Of a stretch of 64,000 nucleotides of DNA, positions 15,087-22,953 are shown piece after piece. Below the pieces are notes generated by a model. The model had not been told where the DNA came from. It ran no database searches and was given only the letters and a program-made list of their open reading frames with translations. Source of the DNA: Streptomyces vietnamensis. Lineage in GTDB: Bacteria; Actinomycetota; Actinomycetes; Streptomycetales; Streptomycetaceae. The stretch lies in assembly GCF_000830005.1 (NCBI RefSeq), contig NZ_CP010407.1:6646001-6710000 (forward strand), read 5' to 3'. Within the stretch, counting starts at the first letter, position 1, and every line of letters begins with the position of its first letter. The translations under genes were made by a program, and so were the position numbers.

Positions 15087-16673
15087 ATGCTGTCCGTCCT
15101 GCGCAACCGCACCTACCGCCGCCTCTTCGGCGCGCAGGTCGTCGCCCTCGCGGGCACCGGCCTCGCGACCGTGGCCCTGAGCCTCCTCGCGTACGACCTG
15201 GCCGGGGCGGACGCGACGGCCGTGCTCGGCACCGCGCTCGCCCTCAAGATGGCCGCGTACGTGGTGATCGCCCCGCTCGCCGGCGCGCTCGCCGACCGCG
15301 TGCCCCGGCGCGCGCTGCTCGTCTCGATGGACCTGGCGCGGGCGACGGTCGTGCTCGCGCTGCCGTTCGTCACGCGGGTGTGGCAGGTGTACGTCCTGAT
15401 CCTCCTGCTCCAGGCCGCCTCGGCCGCCTTCACCCCGGCGTTCCAGGCGACCATCCCGCAGGTGCTGCCGGAGGAACGCGCCTACACCGAGGCCCTCTCG
15501 CTCTCCCGGCTCGCGTACGACCTGGAGAGCCTGGTCAGCCCGGTACTCGCCGCCGCGCTGCTGGCCGTCGTCCCCTACGACTGGCTGTTCGCCGGCACGA
15601 CCACGGGATTCCTCGCCTCGGCCCTCCTCGTACGGACGACCACCCTGCCGACGCCGCCGGAGCACGGGTGTCCCGGCGCCGCCGGGGCTGCCGGTGCGGA
15701 CCGGGACGCGGGTGCCGCCTCGGCCACCGGCGCGGGCCGGGGCTCGGGTGCCGCCTCGGCCACAGGCGTAGGCCGGGGTTCGGGTGCCGTCCCGGCTGCC
15801 GGTGCGGACCGGGGCTCGGGTGCCGTCCCGGCTGCCGGCGCGGGCCGAGGGTCCCGTGCCGCCTCGGCCGCCGGCCGGCTGTACGCCAAGGTGGCCTTCG
15901 GTGTGCGGCTCGTCCTCGCCACCCCGCGCCTGCGCGCGCTCCTCGCCCTCGACCTCGCCGTCGCGGCGGCCGGGGCCGTGGTCCTGGTCGACACCGTGCT
16001 CCTGGTCCGCGACACCCTCGGCCGTCCCGCCGGGGACGTGCCGTTCGCGCTCGGCGCGTACGGCGCCGGGTCCATGGCCGTGGCGCTGCTGCTGCCCCGC
16101 GTCCTCGGCCGGGCGGACGACCGCGTGGTCATGGTGCGGGCGGCCTTCGTGCTGCCCGGGGCCCTCGCGCTGCTCGCCGTGGGTCTCGCCACCGGTGCCC
16201 GGTCCTGGCCCGCGCTGCTCGCGGTCTGGCTGGTCGTCGGGGCCGCGGGCTCCGCGGTGCTCACCCCCGGCGGCAGGGTGGTGCGCCGCTCGGCCGACGG
16301 CGGCGACCTGCCGGCCGCCTTCGCGGCCCGGTTCTCCCTCTCGCACGCCTGCTGGCTGCTCGCCTACCCGCTCGCCGGCGGACTCGCCGCCTGGGCGGGG
16401 CCCGCCGTCTCGGCGGCCGTGCTCGCCGCGCTCGCCCTGGTCGGGGCCGTGGGCGCGGCACACCTCTGGCCCCGCGAGGACCCGGCCGAGCTGGAGCACG
16501 TCCACCCCGAACTCCCGGCCGGCCACCCGCACCTGGCCGGGGCCGGCGGGCGCCACGCGCACGCGTACCACATCGACGCGCTGCACCGGCGGTGGCCGCA
16601 GGCGCCGGACCGCGCGTCGGATCAGCGCGGGAGCCGCATCTCCAGGCCGTCCAGGACCACGTCCAGGCCGTAG
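15087..16673 (+). CDS. MFS transporter with His-rich C-terminus (candidate metal exporter)
   Basis: About 528 residues and 12 predicted membrane segments; MFS signature LAGALADRVPRRALLVSMD lies between helices 2 and 3. The C-terminal cytosolic tail contains clustered histidines (EHVHPEL, GHPHL, RHAHAYHID), as in NreB-type nickel exporters. The central loop holds five 12-residue repeats (15687-15876) absent from typical members. ATG 15087 is chosen because the upstream GTG at 15015 lies inside the operator. It follows the ArsR sensor. Co/Ni efflux is inferred from the tail and context; a drug substrate is also possible. The 3' end overlaps the convergent TetR by 52 nt. Confidence 0.8.
   Translation: MLSVLRNRTYRRLFGAQVVALAGTGLATVALSLLAYDLAGADATAVLGTALALKMAAYVVIAPLAGALADRVPRRALLVSMDLARATVVLALPFVTRVWQVYVLILLLQAASAAFTPAFQATIPQVLPEERAYTEALSLSRLAYDLESLVSPVLAAALLAVVPYDWLFAGTTTGFLASALLVRTTTLPTPPEHGCPGAAGAAGADRDAGAASATGAGRGSGAASATGVGRGSGAVPAAGADRGSGAVPAAGAGRGSRAASAAGRLYAKVAFGVRLVLATPRLRALLALDLAVAAAGAVVLVDTVLLVRDTLGRPAGDVPFALGAYGAGSMAVALLLPRVLGRADDRVVMVRAAFVLPGALALLAVGLATGARSWPALLAVWLVVGAAGSAVLTPGGRVVRRSADGGDLPAAFAARFSLSHACWLLAYPLAGGLAAWAGPAVSAAVLAALALVGAVGAAHLWPREDPAELEHVHPELPAGHPHLAGAGGRHAHAYHIDALHRRWPQAPDRASDQRGSRISRPSRTTSRP
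15687..15876 (+). repeat. 36-bp minisatellite inside the MFS gene
   Basis: Five in-frame copies of a 36-bp unit encode variants of AGADRGSGAVPA, in the loop between the two halves of the transporter. The repeats differ by several bases each, so they are not a sequencing duplication. Confidence 0.88.
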
Positions 16674-17347
16674 GCGAACTTGGCGTCCCGGATGGCGACC
16701 GGATCGACCACCGCGCGGGCGGCGGCCTCGTCGTAGGCGGCGGCGAGGTGGTCGTGGTCGGCCGCCGCCTGCTGCGCGGCGGGCATGAGGCGGGCGATGA
16801 ACTCCGCCTCGGTCTCCCCGGAGCGGGCGACCGTGGTGAGCCAGGCTGCCTCCGTGGTGCTCATGCCGATGACGTACGACAGGAGGGTGTCGATCGCACG
16901 GCTCGGCTCGGGGAACCCGGCGGCCGTGAACAGGGCGGCGAGCCGCTCCGAGTACGACATCAGGTTGGGGCCCAGATAGGCGAGGCCCGCCTGTCCGAGG
17001 GTCGACGACAGCCAGGGGTGGCGCAGGGCCGTCGCGCGGAAGGACTCGGCGGCCTCGGTGGCGGCGGCCCGCCAGGGGCTGCCCGCGGGCGGGACGGTGA
17101 TCTCGGCGGCGACCTCGTCCACGGCGAGCTCCATCAGCTCGTCCTTGGTGGCGACGTGGCGGTAGAGGGAGGTCGCGCCGGCGTTCAGGCGGGCGCCGAG
17201 CTTGCGCATGCTGAGCGCCTCGATGCCGTCGGCGTCGAGCATGACGACCGCCTCGCGGACGATCGCGGCCCGGCTGAGCGCGGGCTGGTCGGGGGCGGAC
17301 TGCTCGCGGGCCCACACGGACGGGACGGGGTTCGCCTTGGCGGCCAT
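16622..17347 (-). CDS. TetR family regulator (TetR_C type)
   Basis: A 241-residue protein. HTH LSMRKLGARLNAGATSLYRHVATKDELMELAVDEV is in the form seen in TetR(A/B)-like repressors of drug pumps, and the C-terminal tetracycline-repressor-like domain begins about residue 85. The start is MAAKANPVPS, with AGGAGG (cctcct on the plus strand) just upstream. It is divergent from a 14-helix MFS pump with inverted repeats in between, the standard arrangement of a repressor and its efflux target. Confidence 0.9.
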   Translation of the reverse strand: MAAKANPVPSVWAREQSAPDQPALSRAAIVREAVVMLDADGIEALSMRKLGARLNAGATSLYRHVATKDELMELAVDEVAAEITVPPAGSPWRAAATEAAESFRATALRHPWLSSTLGQAGLAYLGPNLMSYSERLAALFTAAGFPEPSRAIDTLLSYVIGMSTTEAAWLTTVARSGETEAEFIARLMPAAQQAAADHDHLAAAYDEAAARAVVDPVAIRDAKFAYGLDVVLDGLEMRLPR

Positions 17348-17411
17348 GGTCCTCCTTCACTGCGCATTCACTGCGTACGGCGTGCGCATTCAGCGTACAG
17401 GTCTCCGGTGT

Positions 17412-17447
17412 TGCGAACAGTGTGCGCAGCTGCGTACAGTGTTCGCA
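17412..17447. promoter_or_regulatory. Inverted-repeat operator between TetR and MFS
   Basis: TGCGAACA (17412-17419) and TGTTCGCA (17440-17447) are exact inverted copies. Related GTGCGCA/GCGTACAG words are scattered through 17359-17436, suggesting more than one binding site. Confidence 0.65.
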
Positions 17448-17508
17448 TCGAAGGGCGCTCCCAGGGGCGCTCCCAAGAGCGCGAACGAAACCCGAGGGGG
17501 AACTCCCG

Positions 17509-19014
17509 ATGGAAACCCGCAACCCACGCCGCTGGTGGATCCTGGTCGTGCTGTGCCTCAGCACCCTGGTCCTGGTCATCGACAGCATGGCGCTCACCGT
17601 CGCCGTACCGTCCATGACCGAGGACATCGGCGCGAGCGCCCAGGACATCCAGTGGATCCTGGACTCCTACATCCTGGTCTTCGCGGGACTCCTGCTCACC
17701 TCGGGGAGCCTCGGCGACCGCTTCGGCCGCCGGAAGGTCATGGTCGTCGGCCTGCTGCTCTTCGGCGCGGCCTCACTCGCCGCCACCGTGTGCACCAGCC
17801 CCGGCGAGGTCATCGCCGCCCGCATCACCATGGGCGTCGGCGGCGCGCTGATCATGCCCTCGACGCTCTCCATCCTCATCACCGTCTTCGACGAGGACGA
17901 GCGGCCCCGCGCCATGGCCGCCTGGGGCTCCGTGTCCATGCTCGGCCTCGTCGGCAGCCCCGTCCTCGGCGGCGTCCTGATCGACCACTTCTCCTGGCAC
18001 TCGATCTTCTTCGTCAACGTCCCGGTCGTCGCCCTCGCCGTCCTCGCCGCCCTCACCCTGATGCCCGAGTCCAAGGGCCCCTGGCAGAAGCCCGACCCGC
18101 TCGGCGCGATCCTCTCCGCCGTCGGCATGACCGCCCTGATCTGGTGGATCATCGAGATCCCGCAGCACGGCGCCTTCGAGGGCCGCTCGCTCGTCACCCT
18201 CGCGGTCGCCGTCGTCACCCTCGGCGGGTTCGTGATCTGGGAGAACGTCACCCCCGAGCCGATGGTGCCGCTGGTCCTCTTCAAGCACCGCAACTTCAGC
18301 GGCGGTTCGCTCTCGCTGACCCTCGTGCAGATCGGCAACGGCGGACTGCTCCTCGTCCTCACCCAGTACCTGCAGTTCGTCCTCGGCTACTCGCCCGTCA
18401 AGGCCGGCCTCGCCTTCGTCCCGCTCGCCGTCGCCGCCCTCATCGGCAACGGCGCCGGCGCCGGACTCGCCGCGAAGATCGGCAACCGGCTACTGATCCT
18501 CGCCGGCATGCTCGTCATGGCCGCCTCCTTCGCCCTGCTCACCACCGTCGACGCCCACTCCGGCTTCACCGTCCCGGCCATCGCCCTCGGCCTCCTCGGC
18601 CTCGGCGCCGGCCTCGCGATGCCGGCCGCCGTCGGCGCGCTGATGGGCACCATCCCCGAGGAGAAGGCCGGCGTCGGCTCCGCCCTCAACGACACCATCC
18701 AGCAGGCCGGCACCGCGCTCGGCATCGCCATCCTCGGCTCGCTCCTCACCAGCACCTTCTCCTCCGAGATGCCGGCCGACGCCCCCGAACAGGCCAAGCA
18801 GTCCATCGGCGGCGCGCTGGCCGCCGCCCAGGGCGACGCCGGACTGATCGCCGCCGCCCGCGAGGCCTTCACCTCCTCGATGACCACCACCTTCACCATC
18901 AGCGCCGTCGGCGTCCTCGCGGCGGCCGTCCTGGCCACCCTGGTGATGAGGGACACCAAGTCGGCCGCTGCCCCCGCCCCCGAAGAGCCGAAGCAGGAGG
19001 AACTCGCCGCCTGA
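17509..19014 (+). CDS. DHA2-family (EmrB/QacA type) MFS efflux transporter
   Basis: A 501-residue protein with 14 predicted helices. Motifs are VLVIDSMALTVAVPSM (helix 1), GSLGDRFGRRKVMVVG (motif A), MGVGGALIMPSTLSIL (motif B/C region) and GSPVLGGVLIDHFSWHSIFFVNVP (antiporter motif C). The family exports drugs, often the host's own antibiotic, by proton antiport. ATG 17509 follows GAGGGGG and is preferred to the upstream start at 17422, which lies inside the operator region. The adjacent divergent TetR likely controls it. The substrate is unknown. Confidence 0.93.
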   Translation: METRNPRRWWILVVLCLSTLVLVIDSMALTVAVPSMTEDIGASAQDIQWILDSYILVFAGLLLTSGSLGDRFGRRKVMVVGLLLFGAASLAATVCTSPGEVIAARITMGVGGALIMPSTLSILITVFDEDERPRAMAAWGSVSMLGLVGSPVLGGVLIDHFSWHSIFFVNVPVVALAVLAALTLMPESKGPWQKPDPLGAILSAVGMTALIWWIIEIPQHGAFEGRSLVTLAVAVVTLGGFVIWENVTPEPMVPLVLFKHRNFSGGSLSLTLVQIGNGGLLLVLTQYLQFVLGYSPVKAGLAFVPLAVAALIGNGAGAGLAAKIGNRLLILAGMLVMAASFALLTTVDAHSGFTVPAIALGLLGLGAGLAMPAAVGALMGTIPEEKAGVGSALNDTIQQAGTALGIAILGSLLTSTFSSEMPADAPEQAKQSIGGALAAAQGDAGLIAAAREAFTSSMTTTFTISAVGVLAAAVLATLVMRDTKSAAAPAPEEPKQEELAA

Positions 19015-19031
19015 CCCCGTACCCCATCGGA

Positions 19032-19059
19032 AGAGCCGGTGCCCCAGGGCGCCGGCTCT
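19032..19059 (+). terminator. Terminator after the MFS gene
   Basis: An 11-bp stem (AGAGCCGGTGC with one G-U pair) and 6-nt loop start 18 nt past the MFS stop codon. Confidence 0.75.
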
Positions 19060-19145
19060 CCCGTCTGCCCCACATGGATGCCTCCGGCCCTTTCCATGGA
19101 GTGTTGGACCGGATCGGCACGCCTCTTCCCGCCATAGTGCGGGCC

Positions 19146-20396
19146 ATGACCCCCACCCCCACGCGGACCCGCTCCCGGTCCCGGTCCCGCAGAGCCCTCC
19201 TCTGCGCCGCCCTCCTCACCCTCACCGTCCAGACGGCCGCCGCCCCGGCACTCGCCTCGCGCCCCGAAGGCCCCGGCGGACACGGCGGGCGCGACTGCGT
19301 CCGGACCGAGCGGCCCCTCGACGGCGACGCCCGTCGGATCCTGGACATCACCCGCAAGGCCAAGAGCGACCTCAAGCTCAAGTCCGTCGAACTGCGGGTC
19401 ACCGTCGACGGCCGCGAGGTCCTCACCGACGCCCTCGGCGAGTCCATGACCGGCGTCCCCGCCGAGCCGGACATGCACTTCCGGGCCGGCTCCGTGGCCT
19501 TCGCCCACATCGGCACGGCCCTCCTCCAGCTCGTCGAGGAGGGCAGGGTCGGCCTCGACGACACCGTGGAGCAGTGGCTGCCCGACGTGCCCAAGGCGGA
19601 CCGGATCACCCTGCGGATGCTGGCGAGCAACACCACAGGCCTCCACGACTACGTCACCGACCCGGCGTTCCTCGCCGAGCTGGGGCCGCACCCGTTCCGC
19701 CAGTGGAGCCCGGCGCAGCTCCTCGCCTACCCCTACCACCACTCCTTCTGGTACGAGCCAGGCACCAGCTGGAGCTACTCCCACGCCAACTACCTCCTCC
19801 TCGTCGCCGCGTTGGAGAAGATCACCGGCACCCGCATCGACAGGCTGGTGAGGGAGCGGGTCACGGGCCCCCTCGGACTGCGGAACACGCAGAACAACTT
19901 CACCCCCGACATCCCGAGCCCGGTCCTGCACGCCTTCACCTCGGACCGCGGCTTCTACGAGGAGTCCACCTTCTGGAACCCCTCGTGGACCACCGCGCCC
20001 GGCGCGGTCATCACCACCCACATCTGCGACCTGGCGACGTCGGCGCGGGCGATCGGCAGCGGCGAACTCCTCTCGTACCGCTCGTACCGCACGCTGCTGA
20101 ACCCGGGCACGGTCGGCCTCGGCGGCGGGACCGCCAGGTGCCCCGCCTCGATCTGCCTGAAGCAGACCGAGGCCAAGCACTTCGGCCTCGGCGTCATCGT
20201 CGTCAACGGGTGGGTGCTGCAGAACCCGTCGTTCTCCGGGTACGCGGCGATCCAGGCGTACCTGCCGTCGAAGGGGCTCGCCATCGCGGTCTCCGCGACG
20301 AAGACCCCGACCACCCCCGCCGGCAACATGGCCGAGGTGGTGGCCCAGCGCATCGCGGCCGCACTCGCCCCGAACGACCCGCTGGCGATCACCTGA
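19146..20396 (+). CDS. Secreted beta-lactamase/DD-peptidase-fold protein lacking the SxxK lysine
   Basis: A 416-residue protein with an N-terminal signal peptide (basic TRSRSRSRR then a hydrophobic core to ALAS). The fold is class C beta-lactamase/esterase-like: FRAGSVAFAHIGTALLQLVEEGRVGLDDTVEQWLP, MLASNTTGLHDY, YEPGTSWSYSHANYLLL. The catalytic SxxK should read S-V-x-K but is SVAF, so the general-base lysine is missing. YxN reads YSH, and the KTG-like box is weak (FSGYAAI). It is probably not a working hydrolase; a binding or regulatory role is possible. Preceded by a terminator, so transcribed alone. Confidence 0.82.
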   Translation: MTPTPTRTRSRSRSRRALLCAALLTLTVQTAAAPALASRPEGPGGHGGRDCVRTERPLDGDARRILDITRKAKSDLKLKSVELRVTVDGREVLTDALGESMTGVPAEPDMHFRAGSVAFAHIGTALLQLVEEGRVGLDDTVEQWLPDVPKADRITLRMLASNTTGLHDYVTDPAFLAELGPHPFRQWSPAQLLAYPYHHSFWYEPGTSWSYSHANYLLLVAALEKITGTRIDRLVRERVTGPLGLRNTQNNFTPDIPSPVLHAFTSDRGFYEESTFWNPSWTTAPGAVITTHICDLATSARAIGSGELLSYRSYRTLLNPGTVGLGGGTARCPASICLKQTEAKHFGLGVIVVNGWVLQNPSFSGYAAIQAYLPSKGLAIAVSATKTPTTPAGNMAEVVAQRIAAALAPNDPLAIT

Positions 20397-20548
20397 CCGC
20401 CCCGGCGGGAGCCCCAGGGCGGACGGGGACCGGCAGCCGGCGCGTCCGTACCTTGCCGGGATCCGACCTGACATGTCCGGCTGGCGCCCGGCTAGCGTGC
20501 CCGGGCGCGTGTGGCGTCCGTACCGTACGGGGATGAAAGGGGGGCGCG

Positions 20549-21070
20549 ATGTTGCTGCTGGCCTGGGGGGTGTTCGCGACGGCCTTCGGCTGGATCGTCG
20601 TGACGGATTTCCGGGGAGCGGCCCACCGCCTCCACGCCATGTCCCGCGCAGCCACCCCGTTCGGCGGCGCCGGGGCGCCGAACGGGGGCGTCGGCTTCCT
20701 CCGCTTCCTGGCGGGGGTCTTCGCTCTGGTCGGCCCCTTTGTTCTGGGCTCCGGGCTCCTCGACCTGTGGCGCGGTGCGGAGGGGCCGGGCGAGATGCCC
20801 TCGCCTCCCGTCGAGTTCGTCGTGGTGGAGGCGATCGTCGCCGGTGTCTTCCTGTGGAGGATGTGGCGGCGTTCCGGCCTGCTGCGCCGCGAGTGGGACG
20901 CCGGCACCGGGCTGCGGCGTGCCGCCGTGGCCGGTCTTTCGGTGGCGATCGTCGCCTTCGTCGTGACGCTGGGCGCCGGTTGGGGAACGTGGATGATGAC
21001 GAGCTGGCTGGTCGGCGGCCTGTGCGGGATCGGCCTGCTCGTGGCCGGCCGAACCGGACAGGGAGCCTAG
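20549..21070 (+). CDS. Hypothetical four-helix membrane protein
   Basis: A 173-residue protein with hydrophobic segments near residues 2-20, 52-70, 88-104 and 122-165, separated by short Arg-rich loops. There is no recognised domain. AAAGGGGGG lies 4-5 nt before the ATG. It is not obviously in an operon; the next gene begins 130 nt later. Confidence 0.65.
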   Translation: MLLLAWGVFATAFGWIVVTDFRGAAHRLHAMSRAATPFGGAGAPNGGVGFLRFLAGVFALVGPFVLGSGLLDLWRGAEGPGEMPSPPVEFVVVEAIVAGVFLWRMWRRSGLLRREWDAGTGLRRAAVAGLSVAIVAFVVTLGAGWGTWMMTSWLVGGLCGIGLLVAGRTGQGA

Positions 21071-21202
21071 CCCGGCCGGCGGTACGCGTCGTGAAACCCG
21101 TGCGATCGGAGGAGCCGTACGCCGGGCGTGTCGGGTTCCCGCGAGTCGGCGGGCCGGTGGTTACGTGGCCGCGAACCCGTTGAGGCCCTAGAGGAGAACG
21201 CC

Positions 21203-21589
21203 ATGCGGATCCACGTGACCAGTGTCTTCGTCGACGACCAGGACAAGGCGCTGAGCTTCTACACCGAGAAGCTGGGCTTCGTGAAGAAGACGGAGGTCCC
21301 CCTCGGCGACTACCGCTGGCTGACCGTCGTCTCGCCGGAGGCCCCCGACGGCGTCGAGCTGCTCCTGGAGCCCGATGCGCACCCCGCCGCCAAGCAGTAC
21401 GCGCGCGCCCTCGTCGCGGACGGCATCCCGGCCACCTCCTTCGCCGTGGACGACGTCCGCGCGGAGTACGAGCGGCTGCGTGCCCTCGGGGTCGTCTTCA
21501 CCCAGGAGCCGACGGAGGCGGGTCCGGTCGCCATCGCGGTGCTCGACGACACCTGCGGCAACCTCATCCAGATCGTCCAGCTGCCCTGA
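21203..21589 (+). CDS. VOC family (glyoxalase/bleomycin resistance-like) protein
   Basis: A 128-residue protein with two beta-alpha-beta-beta-beta units: TSVFVDDQDKALSFYTEKLGFVKKTEV and then FAVDDVRAEYERLRALGVVFTQEPTEAG, ending DDTCGNLIQIVQLP, where the E of the usual D-x-x-GN-x-x-E/Q ligand is Q. Members bind a divalent metal and either isomerise, cleave or sequester small molecules; the substrate cannot be read. ATG 21203 has GAGGAGA 5 nt upstream. Confidence 0.85.
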   Translation: MRIHVTSVFVDDQDKALSFYTEKLGFVKKTEVPLGDYRWLTVVSPEAPDGVELLLEPDAHPAAKQYARALVADGIPATSFAVDDVRAEYERLRALGVVFTQEPTEAGPVAIAVLDDTCGNLIQIVQLP

Positions 21590-21601
21590 GCGGCCCCGCG
21601 A

Positions 21602-22774
21602 TCAGGCGGCCGGCTTGCCGGGCTGGTCGTGGGTCGAGCAGTGGATGCCTCCGCCGCCGGACGCGATGGTGTCGATCGGGATCTGCACGATCTCGCGCTT
21701 GGGGAAGTGGTCCTGGAGGATGCCGCGGGCGCGGTCGTCGGCCTTCCGGTCGCCGAACTTCGGCATGAAGACGGAGTCGTTGGCGACGTAGAAGTTGGCG
21801 TACGTCGACACGAAGTCGTCGCCCTCGCCGGTGATCCTGTCGAGGTCGGGCTGCGGCAGGTCGATGATCTCGAAGCGCCGGCCGCGGGCGTCGGTGGCCT
21901 TGCTCAGCACCGAGCGGGCCTGGTCGGAGGAGCGGGACCAGGAGTCCGGGGGAGTGCCGGGGAACGCCTGGTCGAGCAGGACCACACCGGGCGCGGTGAA
22001 CCGTACGAGGCTGTCCACGTGCGCGTCGGTGATGTCCTCGCCGCGGACACCGGCCAGCCAGACGACCTTCTCCACGCCGAGCGTGTCGATCAGCTCGTCC
22101 TCGATCTGGTCCCGGCTCTTCCCGCGGTTGCGGTTGTCGTTGACGATCGAGCTCTCGGTGACGAGGAGGGTGCCCTCGCCGTCGGTCTCGAAGGAGCCGC
22201 CCTCGGCGGTGAGCGGCGCCCGCTCGCGCGGGATGCCGTACTTGGCGAGCAGCTTGCGGCCCACCTGGGCGTCGTTGGCGTGGGTCTGCTTGTTGCCCCA
22301 GCCGTTGAAGTTGAAGTCGATCCCGGTGACCTCGCCGTCGTCCTCCACGAAGACGGGGACGATGTCGCGGGCCCACAGGTCGTCGACGGCCATCGGGATG
22401 ACCTCGACCTGCGAGCCGCACGCCCGCTGGGCCGCCGCCTGCTGGTCGGGGCGGGCCATCATCACGACCGCCTCGTACTCCGCGACGGCGCGGGCGATGC
22501 GGGCGATGTCCTTCCGTACGTAGGGGAGGTCGGCGTCCCAGACGGAGGCGAGGGCGGGCCAGGACATGAACGTACGGGTGTGGCTCTCCCATTCGGCGCC
22601 GAAGCGGCGCTCGCCGTTCGCGCCGGTGGCGGCCGAGGTGCGGCTCGTACCGGAGGCGGTGCCGCCCTGCGCGGCTTCCTCGGGACCGCAGGCGGCGGCG
22701 CCGAGGGCGAGGGCGCCGCCGATTCCGGCGAAGGCCCGCAGGGCCGTGCGGCGGGAGGGGGAACGGTGGGACAC
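21602..22774 (-). CDS. Tat-exported agmatine deiminase-like lipoprotein
   Basis: About 390 residues. The N-terminus SRRTALRAFAGIGGALALGAAAC combines a twin-arginine motif with a lipobox, so it is exported folded and lipid-anchored. The mature part is a peptidyl-arginine-deiminase/agmatine deiminase fold: WARDIVPVFV, FNFNGWGNK, EGGSFETDGEG, DAHVDSLVRF and catalytic Cys in GGGGIHCSTHDQPGK. It would hydrolyse agmatine or a related guanidine. GTG 22774 is chosen for the GGAG 7 nt upstream. The promoter TTGACT at 22847-22842 faces the kinase promoter. Confidence 0.87.
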   Translation of the reverse strand: MSHRSPSRRTALRAFAGIGGALALGAAACGPEEAAQGGTASGTSRTSAATGANGERRFGAEWESHTRTFMSWPALASVWDADLPYVRKDIARIARAVAEYEAVVMMARPDQQAAAQRACGSQVEVIPMAVDDLWARDIVPVFVEDDGEVTGIDFNFNGWGNKQTHANDAQVGRKLLAKYGIPRERAPLTAEGGSFETDGEGTLLVTESSIVNDNRNRGKSRDQIEDELIDTLGVEKVVWLAGVRGEDITDAHVDSLVRFTAPGVVLLDQAFPGTPPDSWSRSSDQARSVLSKATDARGRRFEIIDLPQPDLDRITGEGDDFVSTYANFYVANDSVFMPKFGDRKADDRARGILQDHFPKREIVQIPIDTIASGGGGIHCSTHDQPGKPAA

Positions 22775-22841
22775 GGTGTGCTCCGATCGTGGGCTGGCAG
22801 AACCGTGGACGCGACGCCACTGTGACACTGACTGGATTTTC

Positions 22842-22946
22842 AGTCAAATGAAGGGGCGGTGTGGCGGGCCCGGTGTCGCCCGCTCGGCCTCCGGCTCCGG
22901 GGCGGGGCCGGGGCGTGTTGACTGAAACTTTGGTCAACGGCACGAT
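22842..22946. promoter_or_regulatory. Divergent promoters sharing TTGACTGAAA
   Basis: TTGACTGAAA occurs on the minus strand from 22847 (toward the deiminase) and on the plus strand from 22918 (toward the kinase). On the plus strand TTGACT is followed 17 nt later by CACGAT and, 7 nt after that, by the kinase ATG. The minus side has the same 17-nt spacing to CACAGT. Confidence 0.55.
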
Positions 22947-22953
22947 CGTGCCC

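Noticed and set aside
14553..17648. 1031-codon minus-strand frame
   Set aside because: It spans ArsR, the MFS gene and a TetR gene on other frames with low-complexity Arg/Gly content; no domain is visible.
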